DNA of 64,000 nucleotides. Origin: Tenrec ecaudatus (Eukaryota > Chordata > Mammalia > Afrosoricida > Tenrecidae). Under the pieces are notes generated by a model that was given only the letters and a program-made list of their open reading frames with translations, was not told where the DNA came from and searched no databases. This document shows, piece by piece, positions 1 through 9,470 of this stretch; the first letter of the stretch is position 1; each line of letters starts with the position of its first letter. A program made the translations under genes and the position numbers. The stretch lies in the NCBI RefSeq assembly GCF_050624435.1, contig NC_134537.1, forward strand, positions 13,698,584 to 13,762,583. Reading direction: 5' to 3'.

Positions 1-567
1 AAGGGTAGGGCAGAAAACCGCCTACACGGCGCAGAGGAGGTTGGTGGTACCGCTGCAGGTCCTGATGCTCTCTCCCTCTCCCCCTTCACAACGGCATTAG
101 CTTTGTTCATGGGAGTGTAGCCTTTGACAGTATGTGGAGTGTCTAAGGACCACGTTGGTGTTAAATTTACATCACAAAAATACTGGAATGGTGAACATAT
201 CGTTTATAGCTGTGAAAAGTGAGCTAGTCCCTGTGGACCATGGTTGTGACTGACCATGTAGACATGCAGAAACCACAAAACTACCCTCATTCGTATTTGA
301 TGGACACAGAAGCTCAGATGCAGGTGGTTGAAATATCCTTTTCCACATCTAATGCTGGTGATTGATTGACTGAGGCTTTGAATGCAGGCCTGTCTTCCAG
401 GTTCCAACTGAACCTGTTACCTCATTTCTCACAGAAGAGCCCTTTCCCATTGCGGACCTCTTCCTCTTTGTTTTAAAAAAAAGAAAAAGTATTTAGGGTT
501 AAATCCACATAATATATCTTTTCCATATTTCAATCAGGTCCTATTTGCTGAACTGTTCTCTTTACAT
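1..567. other. unassigned non-coding DNA
   Basis: No repeat family, RNA gene or conserved reading frame was recognised. The longest open frame (67 codons, - strand) has no familiar motif. The first 120 bases are somewhat GC-richer than the rest. Confidence 0.5.
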
Positions 568-755
568 AACTCACGGCCATTGAGCCAACGGTGACTCATA
601 GGGAACCTATAAAACAGGCATTTTTATAGTTGATTAACAAATATGTATAGTTTCTGAGACTCTAATTGTTTAAAGGAGTAGAAACCCTGCCTTTCTCCCT
701 AGGAGAAGTTGGTCGTTTCAAACTGCCAACCTACAGATCGCAGCCAGGCATCAGA
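568..755 (-). repeat. AfroSINE (tRNA-derived SINE)
   Basis: The reverse complement of an AfroSINE is visible. It runs from the tail (ACTCACGGCCATTGAG, standing for the usual ACTCACTGCCATCGAG) through the body block GGAGTAGAAACCCTGCC and TTTCTCCCTAGGAGAAG towards the tRNA-like head. About 40 bases of AT-rich DNA interrupt the body near 610-650. The head is lost or too diverged. AfroSINEs are restricted to afrotherian mammals. Confidence 0.75.
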
Positions 756-794
756 TTTAGGCTCCTGTCTCTCCAGCTAACATGTATAAAGTAT

Positions 795-900
795 ATGAAG
801 CAAAGTCTCACGGTCCATGATTCTAAGAGGCATTCTGGCTGTACTTATACCGAGACAGATCAGTTTGTCTTTCTGGCAATCACAGAGGATGGTAAGGCAT
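795..900 (-). mobile_element. RTE-clade LINE, short 3'-region fragment
   Basis: This piece matches the antisense of the RTE ORF C-terminal region found elsewhere in the window, with the block GAGGCATTCTGGCTGTACTT and then a degraded copy of the CAGACAG-ATTTGTT block. It is a short dead fragment, unrelated to the larger + strand RTE that follows. Confidence 0.55.
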
Positions 901-1920
901 TGATAAAGGAATAAAAGGCAAGGAGAGTGAGACTTTCCTTTGTCTTTGGTTAACTGTTTATCAAGTGATGGCAGATCATTTGGAGTACCTTTAAAATCTC
1001 AGTTGTTTCTCAAGTTAATCGTGATTAAAGGGATATTTCAAATAACCTAGATTTAACTTTCCTGCAAACAATTATAGTAACTCAATGGTATATGGCTAAA
1101 TTCTAGACCTTCAAGCAATGCTTTCAGTACAAACCTCATTTGTCAAGTAACAAAATAGGAAAATTTACAACTCCCCATTATATAGGGATTGCTATTTAAA
1201 TCTAACGAGACGGCAGGGGGTAGGAGGGGGAGATAATTTAAAGCAGCTGACAGGCATTATATCTCTTTCTGTGATTCTTATTTTTTTTAGTTCTAAACAA
1301 GTAATTCAGCAGTATGAAGACAAATTTTGGTGGTTCCTGAACATGTAGGATGGGAAAAAAGTAGTGCTGAGGCAGTCGGTATTTTGAACTCACATTTGGA
1401 TGCTAGAGGTGCAAGCTTTAATTTTGCCGCATGTTCACTTGATTCAGGCTGCTTACCCTTCCATGGTTTTCATGATAGAGGTGAGAAAGACAAACATCTC
1501 CTTACCTGTTTCATAGTCACGTGAGGATCCAGTTGGTCAAAATCCGAGAAGGTGTTTTGTAAACCATCAATCTTGATCCAAATACGGGAATGTTGATGAA
1601 CACACAAGAGCAAAAGACAAGTGTCATGTTGTGAGTCAGGACACGTGAAGTTCAGAGCTTAGGACTTAGAAAGAGAGGGAACCCCACATGAACTTCAGCC
1701 TTGCTCTCAAGGATTTTACCCTTTTGGTGCCTGCAGTTCCTTATTGGCAGATGTGTTAGCTGTTGCACCTTTGGAGCAAAAGGGGGGTCCACCTAAAGGA
1801 TGTGGTTCCCAAGAAGGCTGCATAACGAAATCAGTATTAGCTGGAAACTAGATGAGTGGTAATTTTAACATGGGAAGATCATCAAAGGTGAAAAGGTTGA
1901 GGGCAGAGACTCCATACGAA
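901..1920. other. unassigned non-coding DNA
   Basis: AT-rich sequence with no repeat I could name. Short open frames (up to 65 codons) show no motif. The right end may already include diverged RTE 5' leader. Confidence 0.4.
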
Positions 1921-2140
1921 GCACAGACTGCCAAGAAGGAATAGGCCATCCACTTCTGAGTGATCCGTTACTGGAAACATTACAAATGCCAGTGTGCTAT
2001 TGTCAGATATACAGAAAACTTTATGGAAAGCAGCAGAACATTGACAGACTAAGTGCTGGTAGGTGAGCAAAAGCTGGAAACACAACAGGAGAAACAACAG
2101 CTAGAAAATAGGGCTGAAGTGGTAGAAAGGAGGCTGGAAG

Positions 2141-2374
2141 TTGTGTGGTAGAATTTTGCAAGACCAACAACTACTTCACTGCAAACCCCCCTTTATTCCC
2201 CCAAACAGCATAGACCGTGTCTATACATGTGGATTCACCAGATGGAATGTAGAACAATCAAACTGTGGGGAAACATCTTTTGGAAACACAATGGAGAAAC
2301 TCAATGTAAGCAGGCGACAATGTGGCCAGAATCCAACTGTGGAACCATCATTGGTCAAATGTAAGTTCAGGTGA
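2141..2374 (+). pseudogene. RTE endonuclease C-terminal fragment
   Basis: A 77-codon open frame reads through a degraded stretch of the RTE endonuclease end. Recognisable pieces are YTCGFTRWNVEQ (family-like YTWTSPDG region) and MEKLNVSRRQCGQNPTVEPSLVKCKF (family-like region ending in a catalytic Asp-His before LLICKFK). The catalytic Asp-His pair is replaced (TVEPSL), so it could not be active. It lies inside the larger RTE copy and has no independent start. Confidence 0.6.
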
Positions 2375-2771
2375 AAGTTAAAGAAAATGAAAACAAATCC
2401 AAGAGAGCCAAAATATGTTTTCAGGTATATCCCGTCTGAATTTCAAGACGATAGTAAGGAAGAGATTTGACCTTGAACACAAATGACAGGAAGCCTGATG
2501 GGCTGTGGGATTATGTCAAGAACATACATGGAGGAAGGGGAGGTCATTTAAAAGATGTGAACGAAAGAAAATATCAAAGTAGATGTCAGCAGAGGCTCTG
2601 AAACTTGCTCTAGACTTAGAGCAGCTAAAGCCGATGGAAGAAATGATGAAGTAAAAGAGCAGAACAGCAACTGTCAGAGGGCAGCCTGAGAAGACGAAGT
2701 GAAGTACTATGATGAACTATGCCAAGACTTGACATTAGAAGATCACAGCAGAGGAACGTGCTTAACGTCAG

Positions 2772-3352
2772 CGGGCACGCCCCCCAAAAACTCAATGCTC
2801 ATTTGTTTTATTGATATGAGGGGATATAGTGCATTTGGAGTACATTCTACCAGGTCAGACTGTTCATCACGCTTTCTAGAGGTTCTGAAAAGATTGCGTA
2901 ACAGTGTGCGACCAAAAAGGCCTGTTGGTGGCAGAAGGGGGACTTGTTTTGCCACCTTGACAATGTACCTGCTCACGCAGTCATCTCAGTGCGCCAGTTT
3001 GTGGCAACAAACATTGTGTCTCTCTTCCCCCACGCGTCTTACTCACCTGACCTCACTCTGTGCGATTTCTTTTTGTTTTCACAAATGAAGAGGGTCCCGA
3101 CCTGACAGGGATTTGGTAACATAGAAGAGGTGAAGAAAAAAACAAAAACGAGGGAGGTTCTGTCAGACATCTAAACAAATGTGTTTGAAAAATGTTTCCA
3201 AGAATGGAATCTCAGATATGACAAATGTATTGAGTATAGGGGAGAATACTTTGAAGGTGATTAGGTGGTTTTGTAAAAAAACTTTTTTTAATACATAGCT
3301 TTCAAAAAATAATTCCAGTTTTTTGGGGGTACCCCTCAAACACAAAGTCACT
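2772..3352 (+). mobile_element. Tc1/mariner transposon, 5'-truncated
   Basis: Transposase C-terminal half followed by a 3' terminal inverted repeat ending near GGGGGTACCCCTCAAAC. Reading across frames gives VLKRLRNSV-RPKRP, then a region equivalent to the HDNAPAH motif (here decayed), a PHASYSPDLTLCDFFLF-like block, and MKRVP near 3090. These are the hallmark blocks of a mariner transposase. It is inserted in an RTE LINE that resumes at about 3360, so it is younger than that RTE. The 5' half and 5' inverted repeat are missing. Confidence 0.82.
2790..3088 (+). pseudogene. mariner transposase fragment (frameshifted)
   Basis: The open frame ending at 3088 carries MLICFIDMRGYSAFGVHSTRSD and then FLEVLKRLRNSVRPKRP, which correspond to the mariner blocks around the second catalytic Asp (LxxFFDxxG) and before the third. 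The first part of this frame (2699-2780) is RTE sequence and not transposase. Frameshifts after 2930 put the third catalytic region out of frame. The Asp of FFD is retained as FID, but the protein is not functional. Confidence 0.75.
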
Positions 3353-3812
3353 GTACCAACAAGAACTGGTCAACAGTCAATCATTGTTGACATTCACGAG
3401 GTATTATACGAAACAGTGTTACTGAAGGGAGACTCCAACCTGTGCTATAGGCGTTAGTGAAAACCAGACCGACAGGATATCCGTTGTAATGTTTCAACAA
3501 ACTAATGAAACACTGAAAACATTCACTCTTCTATGTCAAGAAACCTGGAAACAGCTACTTGGCCAATTGACTGGAAGAAACCTTCATTTGTACCCATTCC
3601 AATGAAAGGCTTTCTATCAAAATGTGGGCTTTATTAAACAATGCTATTACTATCTCATGCAAGTAAAATTCTGCTGAAGATGATCATTCAGCAACAGTTG
3701 CAGAAGTAATTTGGCAGGGAGTTCCCTGAAATTCAAACCACATTCAGAAAAGACATAGCATGAGATGTGCTGCATCATTTCTGAGATCAGATAGATTTTG
3801 GCTGAAGACAGG

Positions 3813-4214
3813 TGTGTTAGGCTTAAACTCAGAAGCTCGCATATATGTACGAGAGCTTTATGTCAAGGAGTAATTATATATTAAGAAAACATCCCACCAT
3901 AGTCCAATTCAAGTCTTTACGTCTGGTACTGGTCCATAAGTCCCTTTTCAGACTCACTCAATCACATGCAACGATGCAGAATGCAGGAAGATCACAAGCT
4001 AGTGGGTGCAATATGTGTGGGTCCAATGGTGAGGGGTTAGAAGGATCCATCGCCGGGCTCTGTCAGCCGGCAGGAAGGTGAAGGCAGAGAGAGAGCTGTG
4101 TATCTCAGTGGCGTCTCCAAGTGAGGTCATCAAGCTGCGGCCTGATTGACAGACTAAATTCTACTCCATTCTTTTGTATATCTTCCAGTTGACAGGAAAA
4201 TTATGTAACTACCC
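3813..4214 (+). mobile_element. solo LTR, ERVL-like (copy A)
   Basis: The segment begins TGTGTTAGGC and ends near AAATTATGTAACTACCC, in line with the TG...CA ends of retroviral LTRs. Internal landmarks shared with the other three copies are AAGAAAACATCCCA, CATAAGTCCC and TTCAGACTCA. It also has GCAGAATGCAGGAAGATC and a GATTGACAG...TTGACAG block before the end. It resembles ERVL-class (MLT2-like) LTRs. No internal retroviral genes are attached. It splits the RTE reverse-transcriptase region, so it is younger than that LINE. Confidence 0.6.
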
Positions 4215-4669
4215 TAGTAGGGTATATCAGAAATATGTTTATTTGTGTTTTACTGACTGTACAAGCCTTTTGACTGCGTGGATCATAACAAACTATGGAT
4301 AATGTAGAAAAGAATGTGAATTCCAGAACTTTATTGTACTCCTGGGAGACCTGCATGTGGACCAAGCGTCAGTCTTTCAAACAGCAAAGGAATACTCCGT
4401 GGTTGAAATCAGAATAGGCAGATGTCCGTGTTGTCCCTCTCACCTTCCTTATTGAGCCTGGGTAGCGAGCAGGTGGTCAGGAGGCTGGACTCTCTGAAGA
4501 ACTGGTCGCAGGGTTGGAGGAAGCCTTATTAACTCAGCGTTGCTTGCTGAAAGCCAGGAGGACTTGAAGTGCAAGCTGTGGAAGACCTAGGACTGGAGCT
4601 GTCAGTGTGGACTGCAGCTCACTATGATGAAATTAAAAATGTCCCACACCTGGAACAACAGAAAGCATC

Positions 4670-4891
4670 ATGTTAAATGGAGAAAAGGTTAGTGTTGTTG
4701 AGGATTTAATCTTTAGTGGATCCACAATCAATTCTTATGGAAGCAGCAGTAAAGAAATAAAATTTCTTATTGCATTGGGCAAATCTGCCACACAAGACCT
4801 CTTTAAAATACTGAAGAACGACAGGGTCACTTGCAGGACTAAGATGGACCTGGACCAAGCCATGGTATTTTCAATCACGCCACGTACGTGA
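4670..4891 (+). pseudogene. RTE ORF C-terminal domain fragment
   Basis: A 73-codon open frame, starting MLNGEKVSVVEDLIFSGSTI and continuing NSYGSSSKEIKF, then LGKSATQDLFKIL, is the conserved region that follows the reverse transcriptase in RTE elements. It is the clearest coding remnant of the 1.9-5.3 kb copy. The frame is lost near 4890, and the remainder (4900-5285) is recognisable only at the DNA level. Confidence 0.75.
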
Positions 4892-5511
4892 GTACTGGGC
4901 CATGAGCGAGGCAGATCAAAGCAGAATCAATGCATCTGAGTTAGGGTTGTAGAAAAGTATATTGAAAGAACTGCGATTGATGAAGAACAAACAAGCCAGT
5001 CTAGAAAAAAACAAACAAACCAGTACACCAGAAGGCTCCTTCGAAGGGAGAAAGACTTTGTCTTATGTACTTGGGTACTTTAGACATGTTTTCAGGAGAG
5101 GTTAGTCCCAGGAAAGGACACAGTACGTGGTAAAGCAGAAGGGAAGTGAAAAAGTGAACGTGGATGAGGTGCGCTGACACAAGGGCTGCGCCAATGGACC
5201 GCAACATCACAATTGTGACGATGGCGTGGGACCAAGCAGTGTTTTGTTCGGTGGTACATACGATGCTGTGACAGGGAACAGACTTAACACAACATCAGCA
5301 ATATGGTGGTTGGGTTTTTAAGTTTCTTGCATTGTATACTTAAACTATATCTACTTACACACACTTATGTAACTGATATCAGAAATATATGTGTGTGCAT
5401 ATAGATTTATATATGCACATACATATATCTCAATCATCTCAGTTTCTTTAAATATATTTGAGAGCTAACACCTGTATATTTCGCAGTGAACAATGTGTAG
5501 GTCGTTCCTAT

Positions 5512-5586
5512 CTGTGTGTGTGTGTGTATGTGTGTGTGTGTGTGAGGATACACACACATATAGTCACACATACACCAACACACACT
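5512..5586. repeat. (TG)n/(CA)n microsatellite with inverted halves
   Basis: A TG run (5512-5544) is followed within a few bases by a CA-rich run (5550-5586), so the two halves could pair as a hairpin. It lies just before an AfroSINE. The surrounding 5286-5510 is AT-rich with no other recognised feature. Confidence 0.85.
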
Positions 5587-5589
5587 CAC

Positions 5590-5708
5590 TTGAATCTTCT
5601 CAGCAAATGAAAGCCTCATTGTTTTCCCACAGAGCAGCTGGTAGTTTAGAACTGCTGACTTTGCAGTTAGCAGCCCCACATATATTCCACTATGCCATCA
5701 GGGCCCTT
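5590..5708 (-). repeat. AfroSINE, partial (head half)
   Basis: Reverse complement of the head half: GAGCAGCTGGTAGTTTAGAACTGCTGACTTTGCAGTTAGCAGCCC, ending ATGCCATCAGGGCCC, which is the start of the element (GGGCCCTGATGGC on its own strand). The tail half is missing, replaced by the microsatellite. Confidence 0.8.
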
Positions 5709-6687
5709 TAAAAATAACATAGATGCATGATCAAAGAAAATTAACTAATCTCTTTGAGCATCAGTTCCCTCATGTATCTCTTACATAAATAAATCTCTAA
5801 AGGTTAATGTAGAATGAGTTCAATAAAAATTCTTTGTGTTTCATTTTTAATTCAGCTTTTCCTGGACATTTTAGTGTACTGGCTTGTGTTCTTAGAAAGT
5901 TTGTGATAATTTTCACCAACAGCTTTATAACAAGTATTCTTGGTAGTATTATTATCTATCTTTTATTCTTACGACTTACTTTTTTGCCAAGATTTTTTTA
6001 TCATGTTGTCATTCTTGAAACATTAATTTCCACGCCATTCAGCGTTGATGGTGTGCTTTTATAAGTAACCTTTTGTTATGGGTCTGTTGAGGTTTTCCAT
6101 ATCCATCTGCATGAATTTGGGTAGGTGGCAGAAAAAATATCTAGGTATTTATTCAAGTGCAGTCTTTCGTATGTGTTATTATTCTTTTTATTTCATTTGG
6201 ATCTACTATTATGTCACCCTTTCCATCTCTAATTCTACAATTTTGCATTTTCTATTTTTTCCAGTAAGCTTGTCAGAAGTCTGTCAATTTTATTGATTCT
6301 TTCAAAGAAGCAACTGCTTGTCTTGTTGATTTTTTCGTTGCTTTTTGGTTTTCAGTTTATTTTTTGTTCTAATCTTTATGATTTCTTTTCTTCTGTTGCT
6401 TGTTTTTGTGGCCTTTGTTGCAGCTGTGGGAGGTATTGCGTTATAAAGTATTGACTTTGGACTGATTCACTTTTCTCATATATGTGCTGATTGCTATAAA
6501 TTGACACTTGGTATCTTCTTTTGCTGTGTCCCAGAGGTTTGGGTATGTTTGTTATTGTTCTTGTTTCTTTCAAAGATTTTGCTTAATTTCATCTGATATT
6601 TGATTTTTATCAAGCTGTTTTTAAGCAGTTATTCATTCTCTATGTATTTGCCTTTGTGTTCCAATTCCTTCTGTTGTTAATTTATTT

Positions 6688-6990
6688 TTATAGCATTGTG
6701 ATTTGAGAAAATGGATTGTATGATCTCAGTTTTGTTTTTTCATTTAAAAAATTAATGCTTGTTTTGTGGCCAGAAAAGTAGCCTATTATTGAGAATATTC
6801 TGTGTGCACTGGGGAAGAATGTATACTGTGTTGCTGTTGGATAGAGTGTTCTGTATACAGCTAGGAAGTTCAGTTGGTTGATTGTGATGTTTAGTTCTTT
6901 TATGATCTTATTGAGTTTCTTTCCTGATGAACTGCCTTTCCTTGAGATTGGCATATTGAAACCTCCTCCTATGACTGTTGAGCTGCCCAT
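6688..6990 (-). pseudogene. LINE-1 ORF2 endonuclease fragment (C-terminal half)
   Basis: A 100-codon frame holds GGGFNMPISRKGSSSGKK, then INQLNFLAVYRTLYPTATQY and TFFPSAHRIFSIIGYF. These match the LINE-1 endonuclease blocks GDFN, the IYRTLHP-type block and the YTFFS-type block. The catalytic Asp of GDFN is Gly here, and the final SDH motif has decayed, so the enzyme would be dead even if expressed. It lies inside the - strand LINE-1. Confidence 0.8.
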
Positions 6991-7215
6991 CTCTCTCTTC
7001 GTTCCGTGAGCATTTGATTAATGTATTCTGAGGATGTTTCATTGTAATTATATGGGCTTATTATGGTCATGTCTTACTCTATAATTTCTTTAATCATTAT
7101 GTACTGCCTTTTCTTGTCTTTCATTATGGTATTTGTCTTTAAACTTATTTTATTTTCAGTGATTAATGCTACCACACCTTTTTATTCTTTTGCAGTTCAT
7201 TTGATATGCTTTTGT

Positions 7216-7434
7216 CTATCCTTTTATTTTCAGTCTGTTTTTATATTTGTGTCTGAAGTGTTTTTCCTGCAAACAGAATATTGGCAGATCTTGTTTTTCT
7301 ATCCAATCAGCTACTCTCCATCTCTTGAATGGTGCATTTAATCCATTAATGATCAGTGGTATTATATGGATATGTACCCATTTGTTTCTGTTATTTAGAT
7401 TTGAGTGTGTGTGTGTGTGTGTGCGTGCGTACAC
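7216..7434 (-). pseudogene. LINE-1 ORF2 N-terminus (endonuclease start)
   Basis: The frame includes INGLNAPFKRWRVADWIEKQ, then DLPIFCLQEKHFR and NRLKIKG. These correspond to the first endonuclease blocks NINGLN (metal-binding Asn) and QETH (catalytic Glu, kept here as QEKH). The first dozen codons are read from a GT microsatellite (about 7405-7430) and are not ORF2. A stop separates it from the next endonuclease fragment. Confidence 0.82.
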
Positions 7435-7875
7435 ATGTCATGTATACGTTGTATAATTGGGTTCTTTGTTTTTCCTTTATTTCTGCACTGTTTGGGGCAC
7501 TGCTTTGAGTGCATTGGTTTTTGTGAGGAATTGTCTCTAAGGTTGGGCTCAGATTTTTCTACTACTGATATTGATGGTCTCAGATTTTTCTACTATCATA
7601 GCACCCTGTTTAGAATTTTTTGTTGTGGTGATCTTGTTTTTGAAAATTAATTTTTTTTCTCCATGATATTTGAGTGATAATTTTATTGGATGCATGAATC
7701 TCGATTGCCGTTTATCTTCTTCCAGACTTTACACTTGTCATTCTATTGTCTTTTTGCTTGCATAGTTTCTGCTGAAAATTCTGAACTTATTCTATTTATT
7801 GTCCCTTGTATGTTACTGTTTTTTTTCTCTCTGACTTTTATCAGAGTTCTACCCTTGTCTTTGTTTTTGGCCATA

Positions 7876-8166
7876 TCACATCATGCTATTTTTCTTTTGG
7901 GGACACATTCTGATTGGGGTTCTTTCAGGTTCTTGTATAGTTCTTTTTTCATATTTTATGCAGTTCAGGAACTTTTCTCTGAGGATGTCTATGCGGATTC
8001 CTTCTGGAATTTCTATAAGTTGTAGGCTCTTCCTCTTGATTGTGCCCCACATAGTCCTATGACTTTCTTGGGTCTCCTTTGCATTTTTTGTTATTTGCTC
8101 TTCTTTAAGATTGGAATCAAAAGATTTGTCTTCAACCTCACTAATTTGAGTTTTCATGTCTTGCAA
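7876..8166 (-). pseudogene. LINE-1 ORF1 fragment (coiled coil to RRM)
   Basis: A 96-codon frame starts MQDMKTQISEVEDKSFDSNL, continues through ETQESHRTMWGTIKRKSLQL and then IEIPEG. The first part has the heptad-like spacing of the ORF1 coiled coil. The WGTIKRKSLQLIEIPEG block matches the start of the ORF1p RNA-recognition domain (family pattern W-x-x-I-K-R-x-N-L-R-L-I-G-I-P-E). ORF1p is an RNA-binding chaperone. The frame breaks off before the C-terminal domain. Confidence 0.75.
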
Positions 8167-8300
8167 TCTGTGTCTCCATTCTTTTAGCAGACAATAATTC
8201 TATTATCTTTGTGTTTGACTGCTGGGTTTCTGTTTGAAATTTTTCTTGTAAGGCTTATGGTGAGGTTTTTCACTTTTCTAATCTCTTTTTTCTCTCAGAC

Positions 8301-8754
8301 ACATGTCTCATCCATTGAACATGCACAGTCACCATTCATTTGGATTCTTCAGATGATTCTGCTGCCTGTTCAATCCCAGCTGTTTCCTGTAGGTCTCGGT
8401 GTTCTCACTTATTTGTGCCTATTTCTCTTTGTTATTGGTGTTGTGTGTGTGTACCTGTAAGTTCTCTTTTGTTTCCTGGACATCTTGGTGTAGCTATAAG
8501 GGGGACAGGGAGGTAGGTTGTGTGTGGGTAACTAACTCTGTTGAGCGGTGCAGTGGAAGAACAATAGACACATTGGAACAGTTAGTGGGGATAAAGTGGC
8601 AGAGTAGGCGAGAGGGGAACGATTAAAAAATGGATGGGAAAGTAGTAGAAGAAAGAGGGAAAAAAGAATCAGATAGTTGTAGTTTAAAGATTGTGAAAAA
8701 TATATTATTTTGAAAGGATGAAATGAAGGTTAGAACTAATGGAGAATAATTATA
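8301..8754. other. possible LINE-1 ORF1/5'UTR remainder
   Basis: T- and GT-rich up to about 8465, then purine-rich (8590-8700, GGGAAAGTAGTAGAAGAAAG). The position upstream of the - strand ORF1 makes LINE-1 5' sequence plausible, but I cannot match it confidently. Confidence 0.3.
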
Positions 8755-8840
8755 AAATATATGGAATATCTCACAAACTTGTGTGATATCCTTGGGCAGG
8801 GGTCATGCTAATCTTCTCTGTATAATTCTAATATCATTAA
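8755..8840 (-). pseudogene. RNU6: U6 snRNA pseudogene
   Basis: The reverse complement reads close to U6 snRNA. AGAGAAGATTAGCATGACCC matches the invariant U6 block around AGATTAGCATGGCCCC. It is followed by a degraded ACAC-CAAATTCGTGAAGCG block and ATTCCATATATTTT for the 3' end. The 5' stem (GTGCTCGCTTCGG) is missing, and the ACAGAGA box reads ACAGAGA in register. Upstream on its own strand I see no snRNA-type promoter, as expected for a LINE-mobilised pseudogene. No clear poly(A) or target-site duplication was found. Confidence 0.85.
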
Positions 8841-9118
8841 CCTTTTTGGTTTATTTTTACCCCTCAGTGTACTTTTTTCCCTCCCATAAGATAATGTCAT
8901 TCCTCACCTTTTCCCTTTTGTGGATTTTATACTTTTCTCACAACACTTCCTTTCTGAGTAAAATCTTAAATATGGAACCTGGGAAAGAAGCTATTCAAAG
9001 AGGAAACAGTGCAAAGTTCTTGCAGGAATGCATGGTTGATATATCTTGTACATGGAAAATGAAACTAAGACTTAGGAATGACAGAGAGATGAGGGTGTAG
9101 AAGCAGGTATAAAAGGCA

Positions 9119-9312
9119 ATGTGTTCCCAAGTGGGTGATACTGACAGTTGTAGGGTGCTTGAATGATCCGGGGTGGGGGGGCTAAAAAGGCAGATACATA
9201 CAATTTACTCTGAATTATTGGCTAGGGTGCAAAAGTTTTAATTGTGATGGGGACAATGAATGGTATTTTTAAATGGGGTGCATTAGGTCAAATAAGTTTG
9301 GGAACCATGATA
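9119..9312. mobile_element. old non-autonomous hAT-like DNA transposon
   Basis: The ends are near-inverted: TGTTCCCAAGTGGGTGATAC at the left and AAGTTTGGGAACCATG at the right, so both read as variants of a TTCCCAAA-type terminal repeat. The interior is non-coding. A second relative with the left end TTTTCCAAGTGGGTGTTAC lies at 59168. The style resembles old mammalian hAT MITEs, but I cannot name the family. Confidence 0.5.
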
Positions 9313-9344
9313 TAGGGTGCTACAGAACTCTTCTCTTTAAGTAC

Positions 9345-9445
9345 CATGGCTTCATCTGTAACATGGACATAGCAATACCTTTCTCACAGCATGAAAGGGC
9401 TATGTGAGGCTGTGTATGTAAACTATGTCGCAACACATTGCATTG
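9345..9445 (+). repeat. MIR-like ancient SINE fragment
   Basis: CTTCATCTGTAACATGGACA followed by AGCAATACCTTTCTCACAG and GGGCTATGTGAGG resembles the MIR core and 3' part (TCATCTGTAAAATGGG, ATAATACCTACCTCATAGGG). Diverged, as expected for a mammal-wide relic. Confidence 0.55.
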
Positions 9446-9470
9446 ATTTTTCATATGTTGTTTAAATCAA

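Larger units (their letters stand above)
1921..5285 (+). mobile_element. RTE-clade LINE (BovB/RTE1 type), split by mariner and LTR
   Basis: A 5'-to-3' RTE retrotransposon copy. The left end resembles the RTE 5' leader (CAGCAGAACATTG near 2030). An internal deletion then joins it to the end of the endonuclease region (near 2150-2370), followed by the linker (2380-2760). A mariner sits at about 2772-3352 and an LTR at 3813-4214. Between and after them come reverse-transcriptase DNA (3520-3800, 4240-4560) and the C-terminal region to about 5285. Frames are broken throughout, and the segment normally encoding YADD (near 4530) is deleted. RTE elements use one ORF with an apurinic-type endonuclease followed by reverse transcriptase. 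Confidence 0.8.
5835..8300 (-). mobile_element. LINE-1, 5' part (ORF1 to ORF2 endonuclease), decayed
   Basis: The - strand carries, in LINE-1 order, ORF1 remnants (about 8166-7600), the ORF2 endonuclease (about 7434-6650) and the linker towards reverse transcriptase (to about 5835). The reverse transcriptase and 3'UTR are absent. The T-rich + strand and many stops show an old inactive copy. The left boundary is uncertain. The sequence from 8300 to about 8650 may be further ORF1/5'UTR but is too diverged to be sure. Confidence 0.78.

Noticed and set aside
5834-8460. Many + strand hydrophobic open frames rich in Phe, Leu and Ile (membrane-protein-like)
   Set aside because: They are the antisense of an A-rich LINE-1. 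The - strand gives recognisable ORF1 and ORF2 blocks.
5835-8840. U6/LINE-1 chimera formed by template switching
   Set aside because: In such chimeras U6 is fused to a LINE-1 3' part. Here U6 is about 450 bp away and on the 5' side of the LINE-1.
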